A stretch of DNA of 64,000 bases, taken from Platycnemis pennipes. Taxonomy: Eukaryota; Arthropoda; Insecta; Odonata; Platycnemididae. The DNA is taken from NCBI GenBank assembly GCA_933228895.1, contig OW121848.1:101671470-101735469 (forward strand), read 5' to 3'. The notes beneath the pieces were generated by a model. That model was not told where the DNA came from. It saw only the letters and a program-made list of their open reading frames with translations, and searched no databases. Positions 23,052 through 34,440 of the stretch are shown here, piece after piece. The first letter of the stretch is position 1. Each line of letters starts with the position of its first letter. The position numbers and the translations under genes were made by a program.

Positions 23052-23604
23052 CTAGGACCCTGACTCATGTAATATAAGACCTGGCTATGCCAATTCAGCG
23101 ACGTCGGAAGTGGGTGGCAGGAGGTGCCGAAGAAAAGAGGGCCCCCCTCCACATTTTGCCCCGTGCCCTTGAGAAATGAGTAGCCTTCATTAATAAAAAC
23201 TAAAATTCACTTGTTTCCAGCTTGCTTTTTCCTTCTGACACATATTCTCACAACTTCATGTGCCCCTTTATCGAAATTCTTTTATCTACTACCTCTTATC
23301 CGCAAGAAAATGCGGGCCCTTCTCTTAAGCTCCGGGCCATTTTCTTAGGAGTTCATAGTTGCGCCCCCTCCCCCAGCGAAAATAGTTACGACACCCCTTT
23401 ACCAATCTAAATATTATATAAAGGCCACAATTAATGAATTACCCGTCATGGTTAAACGATTTTTTCTACATGCATATTAATATTTTGTATTTTTAGTACC
23501 CTTTCTTGATAACCGGCTGTACATAAAGGTACCATTAGATCAATGTGAAGATTAAAAGTGGCGTAACCACCATTTTTGATGCTTTTATTGGCAGACTTTT
23601 TGCG
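23052..23604. other. no gene recognised
   Basis: Non-coding sequence between a LINE fragment and a SINE. Some GC- and C-rich runs occur near 23130-23165 and 23340-23370. Confidence 0.35.
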
Positions 23605-23605
23605 T

Positions 23606-23935
23606 GTTAGGGGATCTGGTTGGTGTGGTCACTGGAGTACTGGCCTCCCATCCCGAGAGCCGGGGTAATATTACCGGCAGTGGGGAATTTTTCAGTGCCA
23701 AACCGGTCCCTGCTTCAGTGTTTAGTGGACGGCATTTCAGGTTCAGTACTCCGTCCGTCGGACGGGACGTTAAGCCTTGATCCCCTTGGCGCCTTTCGTT
23801 AAGAATAGGCTAATGCCGACACTGGGTTTCCCTCCACCCTTCCTCCGTTCCCGGAACACTCCTACCCAATGACCTCCCTATCCTAAATGGCGCTAATGAC
23901 CTCATCTGTCAGTCGCCTCCCCTGAATAACATAAC
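23606..23935 (+). mobile_element. tRNA-headed SINE, family A, copy 1
   Basis: The head TCTGGTTGGTGTGGTCACTG stands where a tRNA-derived box A is expected; box B is decayed (GCCGGGGTAATATTACCGG). The body shares CGTCCGTCGGACGGGACGTT, CTTTCGTTAAG and TAATGCCGA with the copy at 47.66 kb. The 3' part, CAGTCGCCTCCCC, also recurs at 60.4 kb. Flanking TGCGTGTT and TGCGTATT may be a worn target duplication. Confidence 0.7.
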
Positions 23936-24076
23936 GTATTGCGTATTTTTGCCTTCACTTTACACTGTCTCACAATATTTTTTGTAATTTTATTCATGTT
24001 TTTTGTAATAATTTCATCCTTTGATATGCTCACCAACATGTACAGTTCTAATAAAAATTTGAAAATAAATAGGGGT

Positions 24077-25405
24077 GTTGGCTTACTGTCGTGGAAAAAA
24101 GTCATGACACTCGAGTTTACAAGTCAATGACAGTTGTACGCGTAGTCACACATGAAAACAAGTTATATCAAAAATTAGCAAATTTAATTCTGCGTTTAAC
24201 TATGGAAAGTGAAATTTTTATTTTAACCTGTTAAAATTTTATCGTCTGCGAAACAAAAAAAGTGCCGGTTTTTTCACCGTTTTAAACGGAATGCTCACTT
24301 TAAAAATTCATAACTTTAAAAGTATTCATTGGATCGTAACCAAACTCTAATACGAAATACAGGAACTTTTTGTTAAGGTATATACAAAGTTTTAATTAAT
24401 AGAAGTTGAAACAAAATTGTTCTTGTAAATTTTGTGAAACAACTTTTTCTCAGTACTGCGTGGTCATATCGATACGAATCTTGTCCTGTCATGGAGCTTA
24501 TGGTAATACGAGGCTAATCGGTTCTCAATATTTAGAATTTATTTAGTTGTTTATTTTATGTGCGCTTACATTTAATTCGGTGTTTCCAACAACAAGAGGA
24601 GTGAAGCGAGCGAGAGGACAGGACGCATGGCCTGGGAATTCCGTGCGACGTTGCCGCGTTCGACCCCATCTGTTGCCATCGGACACCATTTGTTGCATTG
24701 TAACTTAAAAAGGTGATGGAAAGAGGTGTATTTTCTTTCTAAAGATAAGAATCCCATCTGTTTAAGTTACAATGCAACAAAAATATATTGATTCTACACA
24801 TGGAGCGCGGGATTGGGGTCGAACGCGGCAACGTCGCACGGAATTCCCAGGCCATGCGTCCTGTCCTCTCGCTCGCTTCACTCCTCTTGTTGTTGGAAAC
24901 ACCGAATTAAATGTAAGCGCACATAAAATAAACAACTAAATAAATTCTAAATATCGAGAACCGATTAGCCTCGTATTACCATAAGCTCCATGACAGGACA
25001 AGATTCGTATCGATATGACCACGCAGTACTGAGAAAAAGTTGTTTCACAAAATTTACAAGAACAATTTTGTTTCAACTTCTATTATCTTAAAACTTTGTA
25101 TATACCTTAACAAAAAGTTCCTGTATTTCATATTCAAGTTTGGTTACGATCCAATGAATACTTTTAAAGTTATGAATTTTTAAAGTAGCATTCCGTTTAA
25201 AACTGTGAAAAAACCGGCACTTTTTTTATTTCGCAGACGATAAAATTTTAACAAGTTAAAATAAAAATTTTCACTTGCCACAGTTAAACGCAGAATTAAA
25301 TTTGCTAATTTTTGATATAACTTGTTTTCATGTGGGACTACGCGTACAACTGTCATTGACTTGTAAACTCGAGTGTCATGACTTTTTTCCACGACAGTAG
25401 GCAAC
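24077..25405. mobile_element. foldback element with two 0.63-0.65-kb inverted arms
   Basis: The left arm (24077 to about 24707) and right arm (about 24758-25405) are reverse complements of each other with very few differences. They enclose a loop of about 50 bases. The outer ends read GTTGGCTTACTGTCG and, from the other side, GTTGCCTACTGTCG. The inner ends read TTGTTGCATTGTAACTTAA. The arms differ most just outside the loop, where about 30 bases have been replaced. No transposase is encoded; open frames in the arms are mirror images. This is the structure of a foldback or long-TIR non-autonomous DNA transposon. I could not identify a clear target duplication. Confidence 0.85.
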
Positions 25406-25545
25406 ATTCATGTTAAAAAAAAACCTTTCTTCAAAATTCGATAGTGAACTGAAATATTACCTAAGCAAATGAACTTTTTTCAGGAATATTGAGTGATATA
25501 AAACATAATCTTATATCGCCCATTCAGAGCTAATGATTGATGGAA

Positions 25546-26643
25546 TAAAAATGTACGTTTGTCCAGCACATACCGTAACAATCATTCCCAACAAAACGAC
25601 AGATATTTCTCATGAATCTCAATTATCCACGATATTGCGCTACGCTAATATTGAGGAATATTGAGGAAAGATTTTTGTCATGTAAAGATATGAGTAACAA
25701 CTGATCAGCTAGTTCCCTGGCTCGGCATGTTTTCGATATTTTACGGGAATTTAAATTTACCTGTGGAACGCCCAAATCAAGGAGAGGATGTTATACTTAG
25801 CCTTTCTCGTATCTATTGAAAGATATTGCTTGCTGAGTCACAATCATTCCCATCCTTTTGTTGACGTGATAGAAATCTTTGCAAAAAAAAATCGAAAAAT
25901 AAGTTTCAAATTAAAATTCGAGGTTAAATATTTCCTTTTACATCTAAGTTTTTTTTACTTGTTTCATATTTCATACCTATTGTCATATTTTCTGCTAAAA
26001 TTAATATAGCATAGTGAAAAAGTAGTATAATGTTTCTATTTACAATTTAACAGGCCTAATGACGTGATGTAAATTTTGAAATATTTCATATTAACAATTA
26101 TAATTTCATTTTTTCAATTTCACTTTCATATTATCAGTTATCATTAATAACATGTTGAACGAAGATATAATTTTTTGAGGTGGAAAGTCAAGATTTTAAC
26201 AAGCATTAAAATCCAAACCATGGTACGTAAAAACAATTGTATCAAGTTTGAAGCACTTAATTGAAGAATGAATGGTAAACAGCATTACTTTAAGGAAAGG
26301 TGAGGTCTCGAAGTAATTAAAATGCATTGCTCTCTGGGCACAACAGGAACTAAAGCGCTGATCCTTGGTGGAGTTTAGAGGAAAATCAGACAAAAATTGG
26401 AATATTCCATTCAATTGACTGCGCAGACTAAATTTAATATGCTACTCAAAGAGTATTAGTTTTATATTCATCTCAATTCAACCTTGGAATATACTTTCAT
26501 AAAACAGAATTAACCGGCAGTGTTACTTCTGTTTTATAGGAGAGCAATGCATTTTAATTACTTCGGTTTAGCATAAGTGAAAGTAACGGTATCCCACCCC
26601 TGGAATGATTGTAACGGTATGTGCCGGACAAACATTCATTTTT
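25546..26643. repeat. inverted-repeat-bounded segment, possible MITE-like element
   Basis: About 42 bases at 25546-25588 (TAAAAATGTACGTTTGTCC, then GCACATACCGTAACAATCATTCC) recur inverted at 26603-26643 with few changes. A second inverted pair lies inside, at 26298-26329 and 26540-26567, sharing AGAGAGCAATGCATTTTAAT-type sequence. No coding motif lies between. It could be a 1.1-kb non-autonomous element, or two separate solo copies. Confidence 0.5.
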
Positions 26644-26722
26644 AGCTATGCAATCTTCGTCCGTAAACTTCCACCCTTTACTCGACAATGCAATTCACCC
26701 TCAAGGAATTAAGCCGTCTCAA
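26641..26722 (+). repeat. 80-bp direct repeat, copy 1
   Basis: It matches 27942-28022 with few differences, sharing CAATCTTCGTCCGTAAACTT and AAGGAATTAAGCCGTCTCAA. Copy 1 begins exactly where the inverted-repeat-bounded segment ends. Confidence 0.85.
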
Positions 26723-26745
26723 TTCCGACAGGGCAATTCCATCCT

Positions 26746-26796
26746 CGAAGTGATGCACGGTAGATTATAACACATAATCTATCCTGCATCACTTCG
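26746..26796. repeat. 51-nt hairpin
   Basis: CGAAGTGATGCA and TAGATTAT pair with ATAATCTA and TGCATCACTTCG across a five-base loop, with one three-base internal mismatch. It could be a very short MITE, a terminator-like fold or a small RNA precursor; nothing else supports any of these. Confidence 0.7.
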
Positions 26797-26799
26797 CTC

Positions 26800-29700
26800 T
26801 CCAGATCTTCATGCTTTCTATTTAATTTCGTGGGATCCAAAATACCGTATTTTTGTCAACTGCGCCACCCAATATTGCCCTTTCTACCAACTCACTCAAT
26901 ATCACGCTATTTCTGATTTTTTTATTTAAAACTGAATATCAAATGAAATTTATTCTTTTGTAAATACCTCTGTAATTATCAATTCCTAGTTTGAGAAAAA
27001 CTGGAAATCAGATTGAAGAAATTAATGTTTATTCTATTTTAGATTTCAATTCTTGTTCTCATTTAACTCAGTAAAATCTGTCTATAAAGTCTGAAAATCT
27101 TGGGAGTGTGAATAGAGCAACATAAAACTGATCTACCTAAACCTATGCACGATGGAACGTCAGTATCTGCTGAAACTCAATTCACAAAATTAGGTTCAAT
27201 TATTTCTTGTGCAAAAATATTATTACTCTACTGGTTCTCGATAGAGGCGCACCTTTTTAGTTACTCCTTTTCGACAATATTTTACCACCATTTTACTTCT
27301 ACACCATTCAGGAACTTACTACTAAATAATTGAATTAGACTCTACATGAAAGTAACGGAATGATGCTACGAATACATTTAATCACGTATGATATGGCTTA
27401 CCGCATTGAAATCGCAAACACCGATTCAATGTTACTCAAATATAAGGGATGACTTTTTCACACAGTTTATGGGGCGATAACACTCTCCAACTTGGCAGCT
27501 ATATAAGACAGTGGGCAAGATTTTACGACGACTATTATTAAGATTCGGTCTCAAAATTTATGGCTTAGCAACTTCTATTGATACGTCTACGACCTTTACG
27601 GCGCTGAGGATATACTGTTTCTGTGTTAGCTATTACACCACGCAATCAACTGCTATGGCAGATATTTGCACTAAGATTCAATCTTCGGTGAAGCCAACGA
27701 AGGAGCATTGTTACAGCGTCCTAATTGAATGACTGTCTTCAGTGATGAAGAACTGTATTTCTTGATAAAGCGAGATTCTCATCACGCCGCCTTCCGCCCC
27801 TTTACTGACACTGTTCATGATATTTTTTTTTCTCCTGACCGGACGCAACGTCACCCTAGTTCCATCTTCATCCACTATCCACGCCGTCCTAGACCGCGTT
27901 TCCTTTCTCTTTGTCCTACGAGAACGGCGCTGCACATAAAGTTTAGCTAGACAATCTTCGTCCGTAAACTTCCACCCTTTCCCGACAATGCAATTCACCC
28001 CCAAGGAATTAAGCCGTCTCAACATATTCACCGCCTGGAGAAGAAGAAACTTTTCTGTGAGCTACACGCCCTCTCCCAAGAAGCTCATTCAAGGAATCTC
28101 GTTGCCGGATACGTATAAAAATCTTCCGGGACGAATCCCTTCCGCCCCTTTCCGCTCGTCTGTTGCTCACTTCTTTATCGCCAGTTTTATTTCTCGATTT
28201 TGTTACTCAAATGGTGAGTAGGGAAACTACGCCTTGAAGTTTTTTTTGACACTTGACAGGCTTTCGGGAGCACTTAATCCGGAACATTCGTTTAAAAGAG
28301 GAGAGCTCACTCACATTAATCGCTTATGAAATTTTTCCCTCATTCCGCATCCCAGGCTTTTCGAAGCCCCACAGAACAACTTTTGAAATTATAAGGACTC
28401 CTTTTTCCATTTAGAGGACGTTAAATGATAAAAAACTTTTCAAAATATTTTATCGTCAATTTTCATATTTTGCATTGAAGTCGAACTTGATTTGATTTAT
28501 AAAAGAAATTAAATATGTTCATATGATGTTATGTTATGATAAAATTTTTCTCAACTTAGGTTGAACTCGACTTCGTAACTGTCGTTTGTTACTCTATTAT
28601 GGTATAAGTGTTAGAATATATTTTTCAATCCTTTCCATGAATTTAATTACTAGGTGACGTTTTAGGTAAACAAATACTCATTTACATTCCAATCAATATG
28701 AAAGCTAAGTTCATAGTAGTAAATGATAGTTATAGTAAAAATAAGCTCTACGTAATGTCTTTTATAATATTAAATTTAAGCATTATATAGTAATTATAAT
28801 AGTAAACGTAAGCTTTATTGACTTGGCAAATGTACCTACTGTTTAATTGTCCAGGTTGAATAAATAGCGAATCGTATTTAAGCCGTCTAGTCTATGAGCT
28901 AAATAAAAATACAGAATACCCTTGCATGCTATCCACCTTATAGCGAAAGGTTCAGGATGTTTCTATATAAATAACTGTATAGTTTCCAAGTATCTGTCAG
29001 ACATGCATATTACTGTATATGACAGAGATTTTTAGAAATCAATATGATATAGGAATTTGAAATTAATACACTCACGTAATGGAACGGAGGGGATTAATTG
29101 CACTTTAAACTATTCGCAGCAGCTTAGAATTCTATCCAAGAGCTGAAGTTGTGATACGTCGGATGCGTTGTGATATTGGCTGGTGCACTGTGAAATTGAA
29201 ATGCCAATGAGAAGAACAATAATATGATAACCGCAATGGAAATTTATTGCAGAATACCCGTTCAATGATTTTGCTATTAATATTTAGGCTAAGGTCCATG
29301 AAAATGCTACTGGAGCTCTAATATAGGAAGAGGATTATCGCCTGTCCAATATTCATACTGTTTTGAGTTAATGCTCTAAAAAAGCTGTATTTGGTGTTAC
29401 CGCGCAATCTAGTAAAAACCTTCATCAGAGCATGAAGACAACACCAGGTTGCCTATACCCTCACGTTTCTTCGATTTTCATCACGATATTCCTGTCCTTT
29501 GAAGGGTTAAACTCCTATTCTCCACAGAATCCATAATTCTCACATGGGCTGTCATTTAACCGTCAGCACCCTAAGTTCGTTGCCTGAATCTACCTCCAGG
29601 TAATGAGGCAAGTCCTTATTAAGGTCTAAAATTTTATATAATGATCGGAAAGATCAGGAGTTAAGGCTCACAGGTGGTGATGTTAGCATGCATCGATTCG

Positions 29701-30639
29701 AACGGCCATCCAACTACCAGGAACAATTCTTATTTTGCTGTAGGGTCGAACCCGTGTTCCCAAAGTTTCTTTTTTCATTTCTCTTGGCATCAATGGCACT
29801 GCGTTTAGCTTGTTTAATTCACCTCCCGTGCATCCCATCGCTATCACGATATCTTCGAACTACTTCATTTCATCGACTCTACATTCCAAGGTGACGACGT
29901 CACTCGACCAAAACGAGCCGACACGCCCCATGATCGCTAATGAATCAATGGAATGCAACATTGATGTTACACTCTTAGTCCAAAAAAAAATTTGAAATCT
30001 CTTGGCTTATACACCCTCTCCAGCAAAAACTTTCCCCCATCGGATGTGGCATATTTAAACATAAATTGATTCTTTACGAGGCACTTGATTGAATTTCTTA
30101 GTAAAATAATTTATTGTCTTCCTCCTAATGTCCTAAAGAAGGCTTCCCTTGACTCAGACTGGCCCGTAAAGACCTTATAATCTGTGTCAGAGATTTATTA
30201 AGTTCCCACTTGTTTAGCATCAAAATTCCTAATACTGAAAATTGCATCGTGTTTCATTACGTAATCGATGACGAAGGTATTTCTGCATTTTTATTTCCCG
30301 AAAAACATGACAGAATGAATGCAAAGAAAGATTACACTACAAATCTATGAGAGTTCATTGCCTAATAGAGTCTAGCGGAACATTAAAAAAATGCAGGAAA
30401 TCCTTATCCAGGAATTGCATTATACGATCTAACAATCACATATTTGTAAAACTAATGCATTGTTCGATTTCCCCCATAATTTTCAAACAAGGTAAAACTA
30501 AAGTACCAAACAATGAACATCGAACGTATTTTCAAATCTTCTCTCAAAAATGAGGCATCGTAATGAATGAATGAGGAAAAAACGGGTCAGGCCTGCAATT
30601 CGCACCATAATTAAATTTCAATTGATCCAGGTGGGAATT
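26800..30639. other. mostly AT-rich, no gene confirmed
   Basis: A more GC-balanced block at about 27720-28220 has open frames on both strands. The minus frame 27711-28031 encodes basic residues (QRRSRRTKRKETRSR), and the plus frame 27988-28221 ends in a good 5' splice-site match (AATGGTGAGTAG at 28210). A TATATAAG lies at 27500. These might mark an unknown exon, but no family is recognisable. The rest shows no gene. Confidence 0.3.
27942..28022 (+). repeat. 80-bp direct repeat, copy 2
   Basis: Partner of 26641-26722, about 1.3 kb downstream in the same orientation. It lies inside the GC-balanced block with open frames. Confidence 0.85.
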
Positions 30640-31300
30640 TCAGCTCGCACGTAGACAGCGGACACGTGTGGTTCGTGAGAGCACCACTTCACCTGAAGTT
30701 ATTTTTCTCGCTTCCGATCATTCGGGAACATGAGATGATAGCCTGGGCAAACGCGCAACTGCCCTCCTTAGCCTCCAATGAGCGGACCGAGAGAAGGACG
30801 CGTGTATTTCACGTCTCCAGCACTCTCCCGTGGCCCCCCATACCGTCCGTCGGCCACTTCTTCGGGAAAGCGCGCACACTCCGCTGATTTTATTACGGCG
30901 GCTTCGCGAGGGCACCCGAAATGTTCTCGGGCCCCTCGGATAACGAGCGGCAGTTACGACTCCGGCCCCGAAAAGTGGTGAAACAAAACAGCGTCGACCA
31001 TCGGAGGAGAAGGGAGGCCAAGCACTAGGAGCACTGTATAAGGGGAGGGAGGACGGACGCGAAGAAAACTGGAGCAAGAAATTTCGTATGCGACCAAGAG
31101 TTTAGGATGGTCTGTGGGTTTTACCTCAGCTGGGAGAAAGAGGGCGTAGATTTTGAAATCCGGAACGGCTATTCCGCTGTTTTTGGCATTAGCGGGCGAT
31201 GAAGGGAGTGGGATGGAAGGGAGAAACGAAGACGGAGAGAGGAGGGAAAGCTGCAAGGGCATGGAAGCAGGGTATGCAAATGCGCGGCCGGGCGCTCATT
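30640..31300. promoter_or_regulatory. CpG-rich island, possible promoter
   Basis: CpG dinucleotides are frequent between about 30780 and 31020 compared with the depleted flanks. TATAAGG lies at 31037-31043, downstream of the densest part. Overlapping frames on both strands are open because of composition, and none has a recognisable domain. It may be the promoter or non-coding first exon of a gene whose coding exons lie outside the window. Confidence 0.3.
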
Positions 31301-33479
31301 TGTTTTAACGGCCTTTAATTATTACGCTCTGCGACGGACTCCCGGCCATTCGTTTTTACAAAATCGTAGAAATCGTCGTCCGTAGATGTGAGATGCTAAC
31401 GAATGAGAGGTTTTACTACCATTCTAGAGGTGGACATGCTTAAGTTTTTATTGGTCCTCGAAAACGCGTTTATTTCAATATGTCTTCAAGGTCTCTGGAG
31501 TGAAATACATTTCTCTGATGTGCCCCGCCGGGAAATTATTTCAAAATTCATCGTGCTACTACAAACCTGGAGGCTACTTTCGTCCCCACTAAAATATTGC
31601 TTTTATCAGATACTTTTCCGGCATAACAGTAAGTTTTAATATTTGAAAGCAAGGTAGGCTGCTCGATATTTGGAATCAACAATACTGGAGTATACTTAAT
31701 GACATACAGTAAAAATAGAACTATTTAAGTTGCTATTAAACTGATTTAAATGATGAAACATATTATGACAGAATAGCACACAAATAAAACGGAAAATATC
31801 ATTGATAAATGCCCACAAGACTTTCCACCATTCACTGTAAGAAGCATAAAAACTTTAAAACGAGTACAATCATCTATTACAATAATTGATGGTGAACGAT
31901 TTGTTTTATTTATATACCATTGCAAGCAATGCTTGAATGGCTTTCACTATACGCTTACATCATTTTCTCTTTCTTTAATTACTTCGGGTACAATTATGTA
32001 TGGCAAAATTGCTACGATAAAACTTGTAGTGCCAGATCAAACAATCCCCTATGTGGTCTAAATAATTCACATGAAATGTGTCGATAATCGAAGCGTGAGC
32101 AAGACTTAGAAACGGCATTAACATTAAACTCCTATTACTATTGTTATCTACACTCAGAAGAAATACAATGATGACCCTTCATGATATCCCCTTTACCAAA
32201 GCGTACCTATACATAGGAATAGAAAGGATTGAGGGAAGGATGGAGAGAAAATGGGAGTCTGAATTACCCTACTCTTAACGAAACGTGCCGAAGAGACCAC
32301 AACTCATGGTTCCATACGACGGAAGGAGTGCACAACTTAGATTGCCCTTCAAACGGCATCCACGTTAGGATTCTATAAAATTCCTCTCAGACTTCGAACC
32401 CGGTTCCTGAGTGTGGGAAACTAATATTCTTACTATGCAAGGTATCTCCTTTTAAGTACCACTACAAATTCCCTCTGAACATAATTACCCCAAAGTATCT
32501 TAAAATATGGGATCCTCATCCTCTCCGAAAATAAAGCTAGTTCATAATTATTGTCTAAAGATAAATTAATATCATTTCCTAAAAAGTTTGTTGAGTTATT
32601 TTCTCGGTGAAATACAAATATGTCTTGCAAACCAATCAACACAACAATTTCGGCAAATTAGCGATGCATGATATTGATATCTTCAAGTTTCCTATATCTG
32701 CAGCTGAGCGTGAAATAATAGTGCAATATAATTATGGCCAATTCTCAGGAAGTAGCCATATAGTGCAAACAGGATCATTACATTTCACTGTTCACTCGAT
32801 AGCTTTAATTTGAATTGAATATTCTTGAACAATAATATGTACAAATATCAAATATTAGCTAAAAGGTTGTTAAAGACTATTCAAATAATAAAAAACATTA
32901 AATGTGTAATACTCATACTGGTTTGTTTTCAATCCAAAAAAAATAGATTTTGCTATAAGATGAGAAATTTAACAAGATATAGGTATTAATCTTGCATAGA
33001 ATGCAATTCCTTGGCTCTTCATTAGAACGAAAATTAAACTGACGACGTTGTAACATCGTTTCTGAAGGACAGATAAAATTGATCATTCCCTTGCACCAAC
33101 TTCTCTAAAAAGGCATTTCAACATCTTCTGGGTTCATATTGGTCATTGTAAAGTAAAATCTATAAAGTAGTAAGTATTTCACAAATAAAGATGACTAAAA
33201 TTATACCGCAAGATTCCTTAGCAGAGATGCCTTCGGTACATAAAATTACTAGCAACAAAAGTAACGTGAATTGGAGAACTCTGGTATATGCTGAAATTTC
33301 ATTGTAAGGTTTTTTACATGATATCACAAATTGTATCGAATCATTACTCGGAATTTAGCATTTTCAAAGAGCCGGCATTAGAACTCACTACCCTCTACCT
33401 CATACATCTTGCCACTAATAGTTCAACGATATTCACGAAATCCTTGCTAACAGCGTGATACTCGGGCCCAATTGTATTC
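31301..33479. other. AT-rich stretch, no gene recognised
   Basis: No supported coding, RNA or repeat feature. Confidence 0.4.
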
Positions 33480-34440
33480 ACTGACCACCACGACCGCCTA
33501 TTAGGGCGCGGAGATCGTTTGCAAGGGCCTCCTCTCTCGTCATACAGTCGGCACCGCTTCCAATTTAGTTCCCCTTACCTCCTCCCCCCTCTCAACACAA
33601 CTACTTCTCCTCACATGCAAACCCTTACCTCCTCATACCTCTCCACTCCGAAACAACCATATTAACCCCTTTGCGGAGCCCATCCTCCATGTCCAGTCAC
33701 CTCTCTCCACCGGCGCCAATTTCATCCCACCCCTGAAACTCCCAAACCGGAATGGCCCACTCGAAATCAGAGGTGAAAACCGTGGCAGCCGTGGTGGTGG
33801 TGGAGATTCTTCGCCGTAATCGTAAATTGCTCCTCGGAGTGGAGGGAAAACGCCAGGGCGGGGGGGGGGTGGGAGGGAGAGGGGTAGCGTGAGGTGGGGG
33901 GGTGGGGCGTTATGGGAAGAACGGTTCCTTCACACATAAAGGGGACAGTCTTCTGCCATAAGATCCATTCCCCCCATCCCGCTGCCGCCTCTCCTTTTGT
34001 GCCTCCCCCGGTCTCTCAGGGTACGCCCCACCCTCCCCATCCAACCCCTTTCTTCCGCTTTCTCCCGCTGCTCTCCCTCCCGCGAGCCCCTCGCAATCCC
34101 ACACCCCATTCTCCTTTTCCTCCTACTGTTCCAACTTCCCTTCTCCGACGCACTCAGGTCTGCGCTATTCTCTCGTGGCATCCATACCCTTCCCTCTCTT
34201 AGCATTGGCCCTTCATCCCTTTTAGGGGCACCATAACTCCATTCCGCCCGTCGACCATCTCATTCGAGAATACACACACGCTGGGCCATATTCCGGAGAG
34301 GGGAATTTCGGCCGACCCCCAACTCAGCAAGAGGTCAGAAAGGCCCGCGCGTGATGCAGAGCGAATGGTTTCTGGGCGGTGGGTAGAGGTTGGGAATAGG
34401 CGGAGGTTGGAAGTTCGTCATCGATCCAGCACTATTTACA
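33480..34440. other. GC-rich, strand-skewed block
   Basis: The plus strand is pyrimidine-rich at 33560-33700 and again at 33960-34240. Between them are G-rich runs at about 33850-33905. The skew opens frames on both strands over 33894-34236. I see no domain. It may be a promoter-proximal or first-exon region, but that is a guess. Confidence 0.3.

Noticed and set aside
23902..25407. Open frames at 23902-24105, 24572-24757 and 25180-25407
   Set aside because: They lie in or beside the foldback arms and partly mirror each other; no protein motif.
25651..25675. Short direct repeat of AATATTGAGG
   Set aside because: Only two units of about 11 bases in AT-rich sequence; within chance and slippage.
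33894..34236. Four overlapping open frames
   Set aside because: Strand-skewed GC-rich composition explains them; none shows a domain.
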